Of a DNA stretch of 64,000 nucleotides, positions 40,905 to 49,510 are shown piece by piece. The number at the start of each line of letters is the position of its first letter. Positions within the stretch are counted from its first letter, which is position 1. The notes under the pieces were generated by a model. That model saw only the letters and a program-made list of their open reading frames with translations. It was not told where the DNA came from and did not search any database. This DNA is from an uncultured Dysosmobacter sp. (GTDB lineage Bacteria; Bacillota; Clostridia; Oscillospirales; Oscillospiraceae), in the NCBI GenBank assembly GCA_934563745.1, contig CAKTHE010000007.1:1-64000 (forward strand), in the 5' to 3' direction. The translations under genes and the position numbers were made by a program.

Positions 40905-41945
40905 ATGGAATACACAAAATTAGGCCGAACCGATCTGAAGGTTTCCAAGGTCTGCGTGGGCTGTATGAGCTTCGGCCAGGCGGGAACCATGCACGACTGG
41001 ACGCTGGACGAAGCAGCCTCCAAGGAAGTGGTGAAACACGCGCTGGATCTGGGCATCAACTTTTTCGATACCGCCAACGGCTATTCCGCAGGGACCAGTG
41101 AGGAATATCTGGGCCGGGCACTTAAAAAGAATGTCAGCCGGGACAAGGTCGTGATCGCGTCCAAGGTCTACTTCAATCCCGGGCGGCTGTCCCGGGAGGC
41201 CATCTTCCGGGAGATCGACGGCAGCCTGAAGCGGCTGGGAACGGACTACCTCGACCTTTACATCATCCACCGCTTCGACTATGAAACGCCCATGGAGGAG
41301 CCCATGGAGGCCCTGAACGATCTGGTCAGGGCGGGCAAGGTCCGGGCACTGGGCGCATCCGCCATGTACGGCTATCAGTTCTATAATCTGCAGCTTTGCG
41401 CCCAGGATCACGGCTGGGCCCGGTTTGAGGCCATGGAAAACCACTATAACCTGCTCTACCGGGAGGACGAGCGGGAGCTCATTCCGATCTGCAGGCAAAT
41501 GGGCGTGAGTCTGATGCCCTACAGTCCGCTGGCGGCGGGACATCTGACCCGTCCGACTTGGAATGCCGACACCCTCCGCAGCAGGACCGATCGGGTGGCT
41601 ATGGGTAAGTACGATCGCACCGAGGAGCAGGATCTGCGGATCGTCAAGCATGTCGCGGAGCTGGCAGACACGTACGGTGTGAAGATGCAGGAGATCGCCC
41701 TGGCGTGGCAGTGGGCCAAGGGTGTGGTGTCCCCGATCGTGGGGGCTACCAAGGCCAGGTATCTGGATGATGCCGCCGCTGCGCTGGCGGTGAAGCTGAC
41801 AGACGCGGATATTGCCTATCTGGAGGAGCCGTATACGCCCCACCGCATTGTGGGCGCCATTGACTGCAATCCGCCCCAGGGTGTGATGCTGCTGGACGAG
41901 AAAAAGGACGGAGACGGTCAGGCCCAGGGGCGGACCCGGGCCTGA
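40905..41945 (+). CDS. Aldo/keto reductase
   Basis: This 346-residue NADPH-dependent reductase has the catalytic tetrad: Asp in NFFDTANGY (about residue 53), Tyr in the same segment, Lys in VIASKVYF (about 87) and His in LYIIHRFD (about 121). It also has the MPYSPLAAGHL and PIVGATKARYLDD cofactor motifs. It resembles the YghZ/general-stress AKR group. The substrate is unknown. GGAGGAG lies 10 bases before the ATG. Confidence 0.94.
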   Translation: MEYTKLGRTDLKVSKVCVGCMSFGQAGTMHDWTLDEAASKEVVKHALDLGINFFDTANGYSAGTSEEYLGRALKKNVSRDKVVIASKVYFNPGRLSREAIFREIDGSLKRLGTDYLDLYIIHRFDYETPMEEPMEALNDLVRAGKVRALGASAMYGYQFYNLQLCAQDHGWARFEAMENHYNLLYREDERELIPICRQMGVSLMPYSPLAAGHLTRPTWNADTLRSRTDRVAMGKYDRTEEQDLRIVKHVAELADTYGVKMQEIALAWQWAKGVVSPIVGATKARYLDDAAAALAVKLTDADIAYLEEPYTPHRIVGAIDCNPPQGVMLLDEKKDGDGQAQGRTRA

Positions 41946-41983
41946 GGGGCGGTCCCTTCTGGCAGGGCTCCGGAAGAAATTAC

Positions 41984-42012
41984 TTGACAAACAAAAAGGG
42001 ACGAAGTATAGT
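41984..42012 (+). promoter_or_regulatory. Strong promoter of the Met-leader/methyltransferase unit
   Basis: TTGACA (41984-41989), 17-bp spacer, TATAGT (42007-42012). The message would begin about 40 nt before the leader ORF. Confidence 0.88.
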
Positions 42013-42057
42013 AAGCACAACCTGAATGGAAACCTGAACCAAAAGGAGGCGGACGGA

Positions 42058-42159
42058 ATGAGCGGCACGATGATGACCATGATGCAGATGTACATGCCTT
42101 GCATGTGCATGCGTTTTGCTGTTCAGATTCCGATGCGCGCTCCTCATCAGGCCATTTGA
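42058..42159 (+). CDS. Met-rich leader peptide, 33 residues
   Basis: This ORF has AAAGGAGG seven to eight bases before its ATG and codes 33 residues, 10 of them Met (positions 1, 5, 6, 8, 9, 11, 13, 16, 18, 26), plus Cys at 15 and 17. Eight of the Met codons lie in residues 5-18. It ends 21 bp before an intrinsic terminator and sits upstream of a methionine-synthase-like gene. This is the layout of a ribosome-mediated attenuator that senses charged tRNA-Met. The peptide itself probably has no function. Confidence 0.85.
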   Translation: MSGTMMTMMQMYMPCMCMRFAVQIPMRAPHQAI

Positions 42160-42180
42160 ACCAGACATTGGCTTGCTGTA

Positions 42181-42218
42181 GCCGGGAGACTCCGCCATCG
42201 GAGTTTCCCGGCTTTTTT
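42181..42218 (+). terminator. Attenuator terminator after the Met leader
   Basis: GCCGGGAGACTCCG (42181-42194), loop CCAT, CGGAGTTTCCCGGC (42199-42212), then six T. It lies 130 bp before the structural gene. Confidence 0.88.
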
Positions 42219-42347
42219 GCCGCCCCGGTGCACAGGGCGCGGCTTGGGACCGTGTGCAGGGCATGCACAGCGGCTGCCGGAGTCTGCCGGAAAAACACCC
42301 GCGCGCAGGAACGGCTGTGCGCGCAGATAAAAAAGGAGTGTATTTTT

Positions 42348-43451
42348 ATGCTGAACATTCAATATGACATCGTGGGTTCCTTCCTCCGCCCGGAGGCAAT
42401 CAAAACGGCCCGGGCGCAGTATAACGCCGGAACCATCAGCCTTTCCCAGCTGCGCCAGGTGGAGGATCGGGAGATTGCCAAGCTGGTGCAGAAGGAGGTG
42501 GAACACGGGCTCAAGTACGTCACGGACGGAGAGTTCCGCCGCCGTTGGTGGCATCTGGACTGGCTGAAGGAATTTGACGGTTTCACCACCAAGCACCTGG
42601 ATAAGGAACGCAACGGGGTGGTCAACCACATTGAGCTGGGGTATATCACGGGGAAGATCTCCTACGATCCCACCCGCGCCCATCCGGAGATCGAGGGTTA
42701 CGATTTCCTGCGTGCAGAGGCGGCCAAATATCCGGGAATTGTGGCGAAAAAATGTATTTCCGGACCCAATATGATCCTGGTTGACAACTATCTGCAGCTG
42801 GGGATCAAGGAGCTGCCCTATTACGGGACGAATGTGGATGCCCTGATCGATGACATTGCCGCCGCCTATCAGACCGCGATCCGGGATCTTTACGATCATG
42901 GCTGCCGGTACCTGCAGATCGACGATACGTCCTGGACCTACATGATCGACGCAAACTTCCTGCAGAAGGTGGCGGATCTGGGCTATGAAAAGGCGGAGAT
43001 CCTGGAATGGTTCCGGAAGGTGTCCACCAAGGCGCTGGAGGGCCATCCGGCCGATATGACCATCGCCAATCATTTCTGCAAGGGGAATTTCAAGGGGCAC
43101 CCCCTGTTTGCGGGCTTTTACGATTCGGTGGCGCCTGTGATCAGCCAGATCCCCTACGACGGATTTTTTGTGGAGTACGATGACGAGCGCTCCGGCTCGT
43201 TTGCGCCCTGGGCCGTTTTGAAGGGAACGGGGAAAACTTTTGTGGCGGGCCTGATCTCCACAAAGAATCCGGTTTTGGAGGAGCATGACGCCCTGAAAAA
43301 ACGCTATCAGGAGGCGAAGGCTGTGGTGGGTGATAACATTGCCCTTTCTCCGCAGTGCGGCTTTGCCTCCGTGGAAGAGGGCAACTGCATCGACGAGGAG
43401 ACGCAGTGGAAGAAGATCGATCTGCTGGTTTCCTGTAAGGATTTTGCCTGA
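42348..43451 (+). CDS. MetE C-terminal-like methyltransferase (YxjG/YxjH type)
   Basis: This 367-residue protein resembles the catalytic C-terminal half of cobalamin-independent methionine synthase, as in Bacillus YxjG/YxjH: an N-terminal VGSFLRPE, VTDGEFRRRWWH, SGPNMI, LQIDDTSW, IANHFCKGNFKG (zinc His and Cys) and the final LSPQCGFAS (zinc Cys). It should transfer a methyl group to homocysteine or a related thiol; the methyl donor is uncertain because the N-terminal MetE half is missing. AAAGGAG lies ten bases before the ATG. It is controlled by a Met-codon leader with terminator. Confidence 0.88.
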   Translation: MLNIQYDIVGSFLRPEAIKTARAQYNAGTISLSQLRQVEDREIAKLVQKEVEHGLKYVTDGEFRRRWWHLDWLKEFDGFTTKHLDKERNGVVNHIELGYITGKISYDPTRAHPEIEGYDFLRAEAAKYPGIVAKKCISGPNMILVDNYLQLGIKELPYYGTNVDALIDDIAAAYQTAIRDLYDHGCRYLQIDDTSWTYMIDANFLQKVADLGYEKAEILEWFRKVSTKALEGHPADMTIANHFCKGNFKGHPLFAGFYDSVAPVISQIPYDGFFVEYDDERSGSFAPWAVLKGTGKTFVAGLISTKNPVLEEHDALKKRYQEAKAVVGDNIALSPQCGFASVEEGNCIDEETQWKKIDLLVSCKDFA

Positions 43452-43468
43452 GCGGATAAAAACGCAAT

Positions 43469-43502
43469 AAAAAGCAGCAGCCCTAAAGGCTGCTGCTTTT
43501 TT
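43469..43502. terminator. Bidirectional terminator
   Basis: AAAAAGCAGCAGCC-CTAA-AGGCTGCTGCTTTTTT; also serves the convergent sensor-kinase gene. Confidence 0.92.
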
Positions 43503-43520
43503 GCCGCGGAAAGGCGGCGC

Positions 43521-44792
43521 TCAGCGGAGCGTCACCGTGAATTCGATGCGGGCATCCTGCAGCGATGCGGAGATCGTGCCGTGATGGCCCTCGGCGATGC
43601 CGCGGGCAATGGACAGCCCGATGCCGAACCCGCCGGGAGAAGCGCCGCGGGCCGGATCGGCCCGGTAAAACCGGTCGAAAAGCCGTTCGAGATCAAGAAC
43701 CTGGGCAGTGTCGCAGAGATTGGAGGTCCGAAGCCGCACGCCCTTGCGGGCCTTTTCCAGAGAGAGGGAAATCGCTGTGTCCGGCAGGGCATATTTTACG
43801 GCATTATCCAGCAGGATCGACACCAGCTGCCGCACGGCGTACTCGTCCCCGCAGTAATGCAGCCCCGGCGCAATGGAAAGCGACAGCGTGTGTCCCTTGG
43901 CGGCGGCGAGGTCCTGAAAGGATTCCGCCGTCTCCCGCACGGCGTCGCTGACAGGGAAGTCCTCCATTTTAAGCGGGGATTCGTCCTCGTCCATGCGGGA
44001 AAGGGTCACCAAAGCGTTGACCAGAGCCGTCAGCTTTTCGCTTTGGGCCAGGGCCTTGTCGATCCATACCTGCTTCCCGACGTCCATTTCCAGGACCTTC
44101 AGACTGGTGGTGATCACGGTGATGGGCGTTTTCAGTTCATGGCTGGCATCGGTGATGAATTGCTTTTGCTGCTGCGCACTGCGCACGACCGGGTCGATGG
44201 CCCGGCGGGAGAGCAGGACCACCAGGATCAGAACCTATACGATGCAGCCGGCGTCTGCCAGCAGGGACCAGAGCAGCACATTGCGGACGGCCCGCAGCTC
44301 CTGATACCGGTTCAGGAAAATGGCCATGTTCCGGTTGTCACCGGTGTGGGTGACCAGAAAGCGGTAGTCGCCGAAGGACCCGTAGCCGGCTCCGTGATCC
44401 ACGGCGGCGGTGAGATACGCGGCGGTATCCGTCTCGGAGACGGAGGCGATCTTTGTAAGATCCGCCAGACTCAGGGTCCCGTCGTCTGTGTAGCGCAGGA
44501 CGAAATAGCGGGTGGAATAGGGCGTTTCCAGAGTGAAGGGACCATCCCGGCCGGGGCGGGCCGGGTCAGCCGGCGTATGCCCCGGGCGCTCTGCGGCGGA
44601 AGCGGAGCCATCGTCAGAACCGGAAGGCACGGCGGCTGGGATGGTTCCCTCATTTTCACAGATCAGGGCCAGGGTGCTGCGCAGGTCCGCGTCGGTGGAC
44701 AGATAGTTTGCCGCGTTCAGAATGCCGGTCAGGACCGCCGCCACGGAGAGGGTGGCGATGCGGATAAAGCGATTTCGCAGCTGTCGGATCAT
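43521..44792 (-). pseudogene. Sensor histidine kinase, interrupted by an amber codon
   Basis: Read through, this is 423 residues: helix 1 (about 10-30), an extracytoplasmic domain (31-170), helix 2 (about 175-198), then HisKA with SHELKTPI (His near residue 218) and an HATPase domain (NAVKYAL, GFGIGLSIARGIAEGHHG). TAG at 44237-44235 (codon 186) falls inside helix 2, between GCIV and VLILVVLLSRR. The two halves are in one frame. The ATG overlaps the regulator stop, whose gene is also broken. Translation re-start at 44222 would give a soluble kinase core. Confidence 0.86.
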
Positions 44793-45464
44793 ACGGATTC
44801 CTCCAACAGATAGCCCAGGCCCCGGTTGGCCCGCAGCGTCACGCGGGAGCCGATGGCCCGCAGCTTTTTGCGCAGGTTGGAGATGTTGACCCAGACCACG
44901 TTGATCTCCGCCTCATTTTCCCAGCCCCAGACCTTTTCCAGAATGCGCTCCGCGGAAAAAACCTGCCGGGGAGAACGCAGGAACAGCTCCATAATCTGAA
45001 ACTCCCGCCCGCTCAGACGCACACATTCCGTTCCGCAGCGCAGGTCGCCGGTGCCGGGATCCAGGGTGAGGTCCCCGTACGCCAGAAGGGAGGGGCAGTA
45101 AGCCTCGCTGCGCCGCAGCATTGCCCGGACCCGGCTTAAAAGCTCGTCCGGATCAAAGGGCTTGGGAAGATAGTCATCGGCTCCGGCATTGAAGCCGGTG
45201 ATGCGGTCATGGGTCTGCCCCTTGGCGGTGAGCATCATGATGGGCGTCTTGACCCCTTCGCCGCGCAGCTTCTTCAGAACCTGGATGCCATCCAGTTTGG
45301 GCATCATAATATCCAGAATCACGGCGTCGTAGGCCCCGGTGGCGGCATACGCGTAGGCGTCGGCCCCGTCGTGCACAACGTCCACGCTGAAGCGGCTGCG
45401 CGTGAAAAAAGGCGCTGAGGGCCTCGGCCAGATCCTGTTCATCTTCTGCAATCAAAAGCTTCAT
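44789..45464 (-). pseudogene. OmpR-family response regulator with a frameshift in an A/T run
   Basis: The N-terminus (MKLLIAEDEQDLAEALSAFF) is in one frame and the rest (TRSRFSVDVV, DAVILDIMMPKLDG with the phospho-acceptor Asp, MLTAKG, GADDYLPKPF and a winged-helix domain ending RGLGYLLEE) in another. Dropping one base from the six-A run at 45405-45410 (TTTTTT on the coding strand) restores one continuous protein of about 224 residues. It is either a real indel, a phase-variable tract, or a sequencing error. It overlaps the kinase gene by four bases. Confidence 0.85.
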
Positions 45465-45497
45465 GGGCATCACCTGCTGCTTGATAAAATCGATTGT

Positions 45498-45526
45498 AGT
45501 ATACAAAAGGAAGCGGAAAAAAGCAA
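45498..45526 (-). promoter_or_regulatory. Promoter of the two-component operon
   Basis: Minus strand TTGCTT (45526-45521), 17-bp spacer, TATACT (45503-45498). Confidence 0.65.
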
Positions 45527-45579
45527 GTCTGCGGCGGAGCACTGCCCTTTTGGCGGACGGAACCGGGGCGTCAAAAAAA

Positions 45580-45621
45580 TTTCGGAATCTTTAGGCAGCC
45601 TTTAGGAAGCGGCTGTATCCT
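45580..45621 (+). promoter_or_regulatory. Direct-repeat operator and promoter of the lipoprotein gene
   Basis: TTTAGG at 45590-45595 and 45601-45606 are direct repeats 11 bp apart, with a weaker TTTCGG at 45580-45585. A -10 element TATCCT follows at 45616-45621. One-turn direct repeats at the -35 are typical binding sites of OmpR-type regulators; the adjacent broken regulator is the natural candidate. Confidence 0.65.
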
Positions 45622-45711
45622 GAGGGTGTTCCAAGGGGAACGGACCTTTCGACCGCCGGAGCGGACCGGAAGCGGAAAGAATTTACGACGCATGACAAGG
45701 AGGTCATGAAC

Positions 45712-47595
45712 ATGAAAGCAAAGAATTGGGGAGCCCTGCTCTGCGCGGCGGCGATGACGCTGTCGCTTGCGGCCTGCGGCGCGGCAGGAAGCGGCACAGA
45801 CGCGTCCACGCTGACCGGACGGATCACAGCCATTGAAGGGGAAACGGTGACGCTGCAGCTGGGAACGCTGGAGAAGTCGGACCAGACCCCGCCGGAGAAG
45901 CCGGACGGAGAGGGCCAGGAACCTGCGGACGGGAAAGCCTCCGGAACAACCGACGCAGCCCAGTCCGGGGCTGCGGAGTCCGACGCGTCCCGAACGCCGC
46001 CGGAGAAGCCGGAGGGAGCGGATGCCGCCGAGGGAGAATCCAAAGCAGACGGCGCACCTAAGGGACCGGCGCCCAGCGGAGAGGCACCCAGCGGAGAGGC
46101 ACCCAGCGGAGAGGCACCCAGCGGAGAGGCACCCAGCGGAGAGGCGCCTGACGGAGAAGCGCCCGGCGGGACGGCGCCGGGAGGCGGCCCGGGCGGAGCC
46201 CCTTCTGCCTTTACGGCCGGGGAAGAAAGTGTGAGTCTGGATTTTTCTGAGACCGTGATCACGCGCGGAACGGAAACGCTGGAGCTGTCGGATCTGGCAG
46301 AGGGGATGATCCTGACCGTTGAGGTGAACGGAGAAGGAACAGCGGCCACGGCGTCTGTCGTGGACGGCGGCCCGGGCGGCGGCTTTGGCGACAGCGGGCA
46401 GGTGACCCAGGGGTCCAGCGCCAATACCCTGACGGAGGACGGATCCTATACGGGGGAGAGCTATACCTCTGACGGCGATGACGAGAATGCCCTGCGGGTG
46501 GAAGGAGCAACGGTTACGCTGGATGGAATTCAGGTGGAGAAGAGTGCCGGGGCTTCTTCCAACACCGAGGATGGAGATTTTTACGGCATGAACGCGGCGC
46601 TGCTGGCAACCGACGGAGCCACGGTGACCATTCGAAATGCCGTGGTTACCTCCTCCGCTCAGAACGGAAACGGGGTGTTCAGCTACGGAAGCGGCACGAC
46701 CGTCAACATTTCGGATTCCACCATCACCACGACCGCGGATAATTCCGGCGGCATTCAGACAACCGGCGGCGGTACGACCAACGCGGAGAACCTGGTTGTG
46801 GAGACGTCCGGCAACTCCTCCGCCGCCATTCGTTCGGACCGGGGCGGCGGGACTGTTCGGGTGGAGGGCGGAAGCTATACCTCCAATGGATACAATTCCC
46901 CGGCAGTGTACTCGACCGCGGATATTTCGGTCAGGAATGCAGAGTTAACGGCGAATCATTCGGAAGCGCTGGTCATTGAAGGGAAAAACTCCATTACCCT
47001 GGAGGACTGCACGGTGACAGGCAGCATGAGCGAGACCCAGGGGGCCAGTTCGGATGAGAACGTGCATACGGTTATGATCTATCAGTCCATGAGCGGCGAC
47101 GCCGACGTGGGCACTTCGACCTTCTCCATGACCGGCGGGTCCCTGACCGGGAAGAGCGGGGATCTTTTCTACGTGACCAATACCCATTGCGTTATGACGC
47201 TCTCCGGTGTGGCCCTGCACAACGAGGACAGCGACGGCTGCCTGCTGCGGGTGACGGGCAACTCCGCCTCCCACGGCTGGGGAACGGCCGGCAGCAACGG
47301 CGCACAGGTGGAACTAACCGCCGACGGGCAGACCCTGTCCGGTGCGATTGTGGTGGACAGCATTTCCACGCTGGATCTGACGCTGTGCGGCGGCAGTACG
47401 TTTACCGGCTCCATCAACATTGTGGATAACGCCGCCGGCGGAACGACCGACGGCAACCATGCGGCAGTTACCATTGAAAGCGGATGCACCTGGACCCTGA
47501 CCGGGGACTGCACCCTGACGACCCTGGTCAATCAGGGGACCATCGACTTCAACGGCTACACCATCACGCTGGCTGACGGTACCGTTTTAAAATAA
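45712..47595 (+). CDS. Large lipoprotein with PSGEA repeats and a beta-helix-like domain
   Basis: This 627-residue protein has a lipoprotein signal (WGALLCAAAMTLSLAAC, lipid Cys near 21), a short ITAIEGETVTLQLG domain, a long Pro/Glu/Ala/Gly-rich stalk (about 60-165) with five perfect PSGEA repeats, a second copy of the ITRG-type small domain, and a C-terminal region (about 235-627) of repeated Ser/Thr/Gly-rich strands (GATVTIRNAVVTSS, GTTVNISDSTITTT, NSAAIRSDRGG) that suggests a parallel beta-helix or carbohydrate-binding fold. The ATG at 45712 fits AAGGAGG spacing better than the one at 45706. Its promoter carries OmpR-type direct repeats. Confidence 0.85.
   Translation: MKAKNWGALLCAAAMTLSLAACGAAGSGTDASTLTGRITAIEGETVTLQLGTLEKSDQTPPEKPDGEGQEPADGKASGTTDAAQSGAAESDASRTPPEKPEGADAAEGESKADGAPKGPAPSGEAPSGEAPSGEAPSGEAPSGEAPDGEAPGGTAPGGGPGGAPSAFTAGEESVSLDFSETVITRGTETLELSDLAEGMILTVEVNGEGTAATASVVDGGPGGGFGDSGQVTQGSSANTLTEDGSYTGESYTSDGDDENALRVEGATVTLDGIQVEKSAGASSNTEDGDFYGMNAALLATDGATVTIRNAVVTSSAQNGNGVFSYGSGTTVNISDSTITTTADNSGGIQTTGGGTTNAENLVVETSGNSSAAIRSDRGGGTVRVEGGSYTSNGYNSPAVYSTADISVRNAELTANHSEALVIEGKNSITLEDCTVTGSMSETQGASSDENVHTVMIYQSMSGDADVGTSTFSMTGGSLTGKSGDLFYVTNTHCVMTLSGVALHNEDSDGCLLRVTGNSASHGWGTAGSNGAQVELTADGQTLSGAIVVDSISTLDLTLCGGSTFTGSINIVDNAAGGTTDGNHAAVTIESGCTWTLTGDCTLTTLVNQGTIDFNGYTITLADGTVLK
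46072..46146 (+). repeat. Five tandem 15-bp repeats coding PSGEA
   Basis: The unit CCCAGCGGAGAGGCA occurs five times in a row, the last with one change. It is in frame in the lipoprotein stalk, so copy-number change would alter stalk length without breaking the frame. Confidence 0.95.
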
Positions 47596-47615
47596 GGGCA
47601 CGGGGAAAGAGCCCC

Positions 47616-47644
47616 TTGCCTCCGGGTGCCCGGAAGGTTATACT
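47616..47644 (+). promoter_or_regulatory. Promoter of the DUF2130 gene
   Basis: TTGCCT (47616-47621), 17-bp spacer, TATACT (47639-47644). Confidence 0.7.
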
Positions 47645-47654
47645 AAAGAAAACG

Positions 47655-47682
47655 GCTTCGCCGCCCTTTGGGGCGGCGAAGC
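47655..47682 (+). other. 12-bp perfect hairpin in the leader of the DUF2130 gene
   Basis: GCTTCGCCGCCC-TTTG-GGGCGGCGAAGC starts about 10 nt after the -10 element and has no T-run. It would sit at the 5' end of the message, where such hairpins usually stabilise it. Confidence 0.55.
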
Positions 47683-47730
47683 GGGCATTTCGGATATGGA
47701 AAGTGCCGGACTTGGGAAGGGTGAGCGGGT

Positions 47731-49113
47731 TTGCAGGAGATTCGGTGTCCCCACTGCGGGGAGGTATTTCAGGTTGATGCATCCGGTTATGCGCAGATTG
47801 CGCAGCAGGTGCGGGATGAGGAATTTCAAAAGGAACTGGACCGGCGGGTGAAGGAGCTTGCGGAGCGGCAGGCGGACCAGCTGAAATATGCACAGGTTCA
47901 GCAGGAGAAGGAACACGACGCGGCGCTGGCCCGGAAGGAAGCGGAACTGGCGGAACGGGAGCAGACCATCGCGCAGCTCAAAGCGCAGATCAGCGGCAGC
48001 GAGACGGAGAAAAAGCTGGCTGTCAGCGAGGCGGTCCGCGAAAAGGAGCAGGAACAGGAATCCACCGTCCGCCGGAAGAATGAAGAGCTGGCAAAGAAGG
48101 AGCAGGAGATCCAGCAGCTCAAGGCCCGGCTTGCCGGCAGCGAGACGGAAAAGAAGCTGGCGGTAGCGGAGGCGGTGCAGGAGAAGGAGCAGGCGCTTGC
48201 CGCAGGCGAAAAGGAGATTTTGACGCTGAAGAATCAGCTTTCCTCCCAACAGGCCGAAAGTCAGCTGAAGGAGAAATCCCTGCAGGATCAGTTTGCGGCC
48301 CGACTGAAGGACAAGGACGAGCAGATCGAGTATTATAAGGACTTCAAGGCGCGTCAGTCCACCAAGATGATCGGAGAGAGCCTGGAGCAGCACTGCCTGA
48401 CGCAGTTCAACACCCTTCGGATGACGGCGTTTCCCACTGCCTATTTTGAAAAGGACAACGACGCCCGGACCGGCAGCAAGGGGGACTTCATCTTCCGGGA
48501 ATCCTCGGCGGACGGCGTGGAGTTCATTTCCATCATGTTTGAGATGAAAAATGAGGCGGACGCAACGGCGACCAAGCACAAGAACGAGGACTTTTTCAAG
48601 GAGCTGGACAAGGACCGGAGGGAAAAGCACTGCGAGTATGCGGTGCTGGTGTCGCTTCTGGAAATTGACAACGAGTTTTACAACAACGGCATTGTGGACG
48701 TTTCCTATAAGTATGAGAAAATGTATGTCGTCCGGCCGCAGTTCTTTATTCCCATTGTTACGCTGCTGCGCAACGCGGCGCTCAATACCCTCAAGTATCG
48801 GCAGGAGCTGCAGGTTGTGAAAAATCAACAGCTGGATATTCTGCACTTCGAAGAGAACATGAACGCGTTTAAAGAGGGCTTTGCCCGCAACTACCGCATT
48901 GCCAGCGAGCGCTTTCGGACGGCCATTGACGAGATCGACAAAACGATCAGCCATTTGCAGAAGACCAAGGAGGCGCTGCTTTCCTCCGAGAACAATCTGC
49001 GCCTGGCCAATAATAAGGCAGAGGATCTGAGCCTAAAAAAGCTGGTGAAGAATGCACCGTCTGTGAAGGCGCTGTTTGACGGGCAGCATTCGGAAGAGCA
49101 GTCCGGGACATAA
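47731..49113 (+). CDS. DUF2130-family coiled-coil protein
   Basis: This 460-residue protein opens with a short zinc-ribbon-like IRCPHCGEVFQVD, then a long charged coiled coil (about 25-205) that contains an internal duplication (SETEKKLAV twice), then the DUF2130 domain (about 210-430; YYKDFKARQSTKMIGESLEQHC, KGDFIFRE, SIMFEMKNE, VRPQFFIPIVTLLRNAA). No known function. The start is a TTG at 47731 because the CPHCG segment is conserved and no ATG or GTG precedes it. Own promoter and terminator. Confidence 0.88.
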   Translation: MQEIRCPHCGEVFQVDASGYAQIAQQVRDEEFQKELDRRVKELAERQADQLKYAQVQQEKEHDAALARKEAELAEREQTIAQLKAQISGSETEKKLAVSEAVREKEQEQESTVRRKNEELAKKEQEIQQLKARLAGSETEKKLAVAEAVQEKEQALAAGEKEILTLKNQLSSQQAESQLKEKSLQDQFAARLKDKDEQIEYYKDFKARQSTKMIGESLEQHCLTQFNTLRMTAFPTAYFEKDNDARTGSKGDFIFRESSADGVEFISIMFEMKNEADATATKHKNEDFFKELDKDRREKHCEYAVLVSLLEIDNEFYNNGIVDVSYKYEKMYVVRPQFFIPIVTLLRNAALNTLKYRQELQVVKNQQLDILHFEENMNAFKEGFARNYRIASERFRTAIDEIDKTISHLQKTKEALLSSENNLRLANNKAEDLSLKKLVKNAPSVKALFDGQHSEEQSGT

Positions 49114-49125
49114 GAATAAGAAAAC

Positions 49126-49163
49126 GAAAAAGCAGGAAGAGCGTACGCTCTTCCTGCTTTTTT
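49126..49163 (+). terminator. Terminator of the DUF2130 gene
   Basis: AAAAAGCAGGAAGAGC and GCTCTTCCTGCTTTTT pair around GTAC; T-run follows. Confidence 0.93.
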
Positions 49164-49256
49164 GCCCGGCGACCGGGCGGGGCGGAGGAACCGCCTGAAA
49201 ACCGGACGGAACTTCCGGTCAGAGACGGTGCATGGCTGTACGCCGCCGGATGCCGC

Positions 49257-49460
49257 TTACTTTCGGGAGATCGCAACACCGCAGTGCCGGCAGTAGGCCA
49301 TGCCGCCCCGGGCATTTCGCCAGATCCGGGCCTCCTGACGGCACAGCGGACAGACAAAGGTGGCCTCGCCATCCGCCGTACCGTAGGCGGAAGCTGCGGC
49401 TTTGGCTGCGGCCCTGAAAAACAGTTCTGCATGCTGTCCTGATAAGTATTCCATTTTCAT
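49257..49460 (-). CDS. Tiny zinc-ribbon protein, copy 2 of a tandem pair
   Basis: This 67-residue protein begins MKMEYLSGQHAELFF, has an Ala-rich helix (15-27) and two Cys pairs (CPLC and CRHC). It is a clear paralogue of the 65-residue protein coded just upstream at 49511-49708: both share HAELF, a K-A-A helix, CPxC, a Gly-Gly turn and CxHC. AAGGAAG precedes the ATG. Function unknown; probably a small metal- or nucleic-acid-binding protein. Confidence 0.78.
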   Translation of the reverse strand: MKMEYLSGQHAELFFRAAAKAAASAYGTADGEATFVCPLCRQEARIWRNARGGMAYCRHCGVAISRK

Positions 49461-49510
49461 CCGCTTCCTTACTCTTCCGGCTGCAGGCAGTATGGCTGCC
49501 TGCATGCTGC

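Noticed and set aside
42160..42347. S-box or Met T-box before the MetE-like gene
   Set aside because: Neither consensus is present; the only terminator follows the Met-rich ORF.
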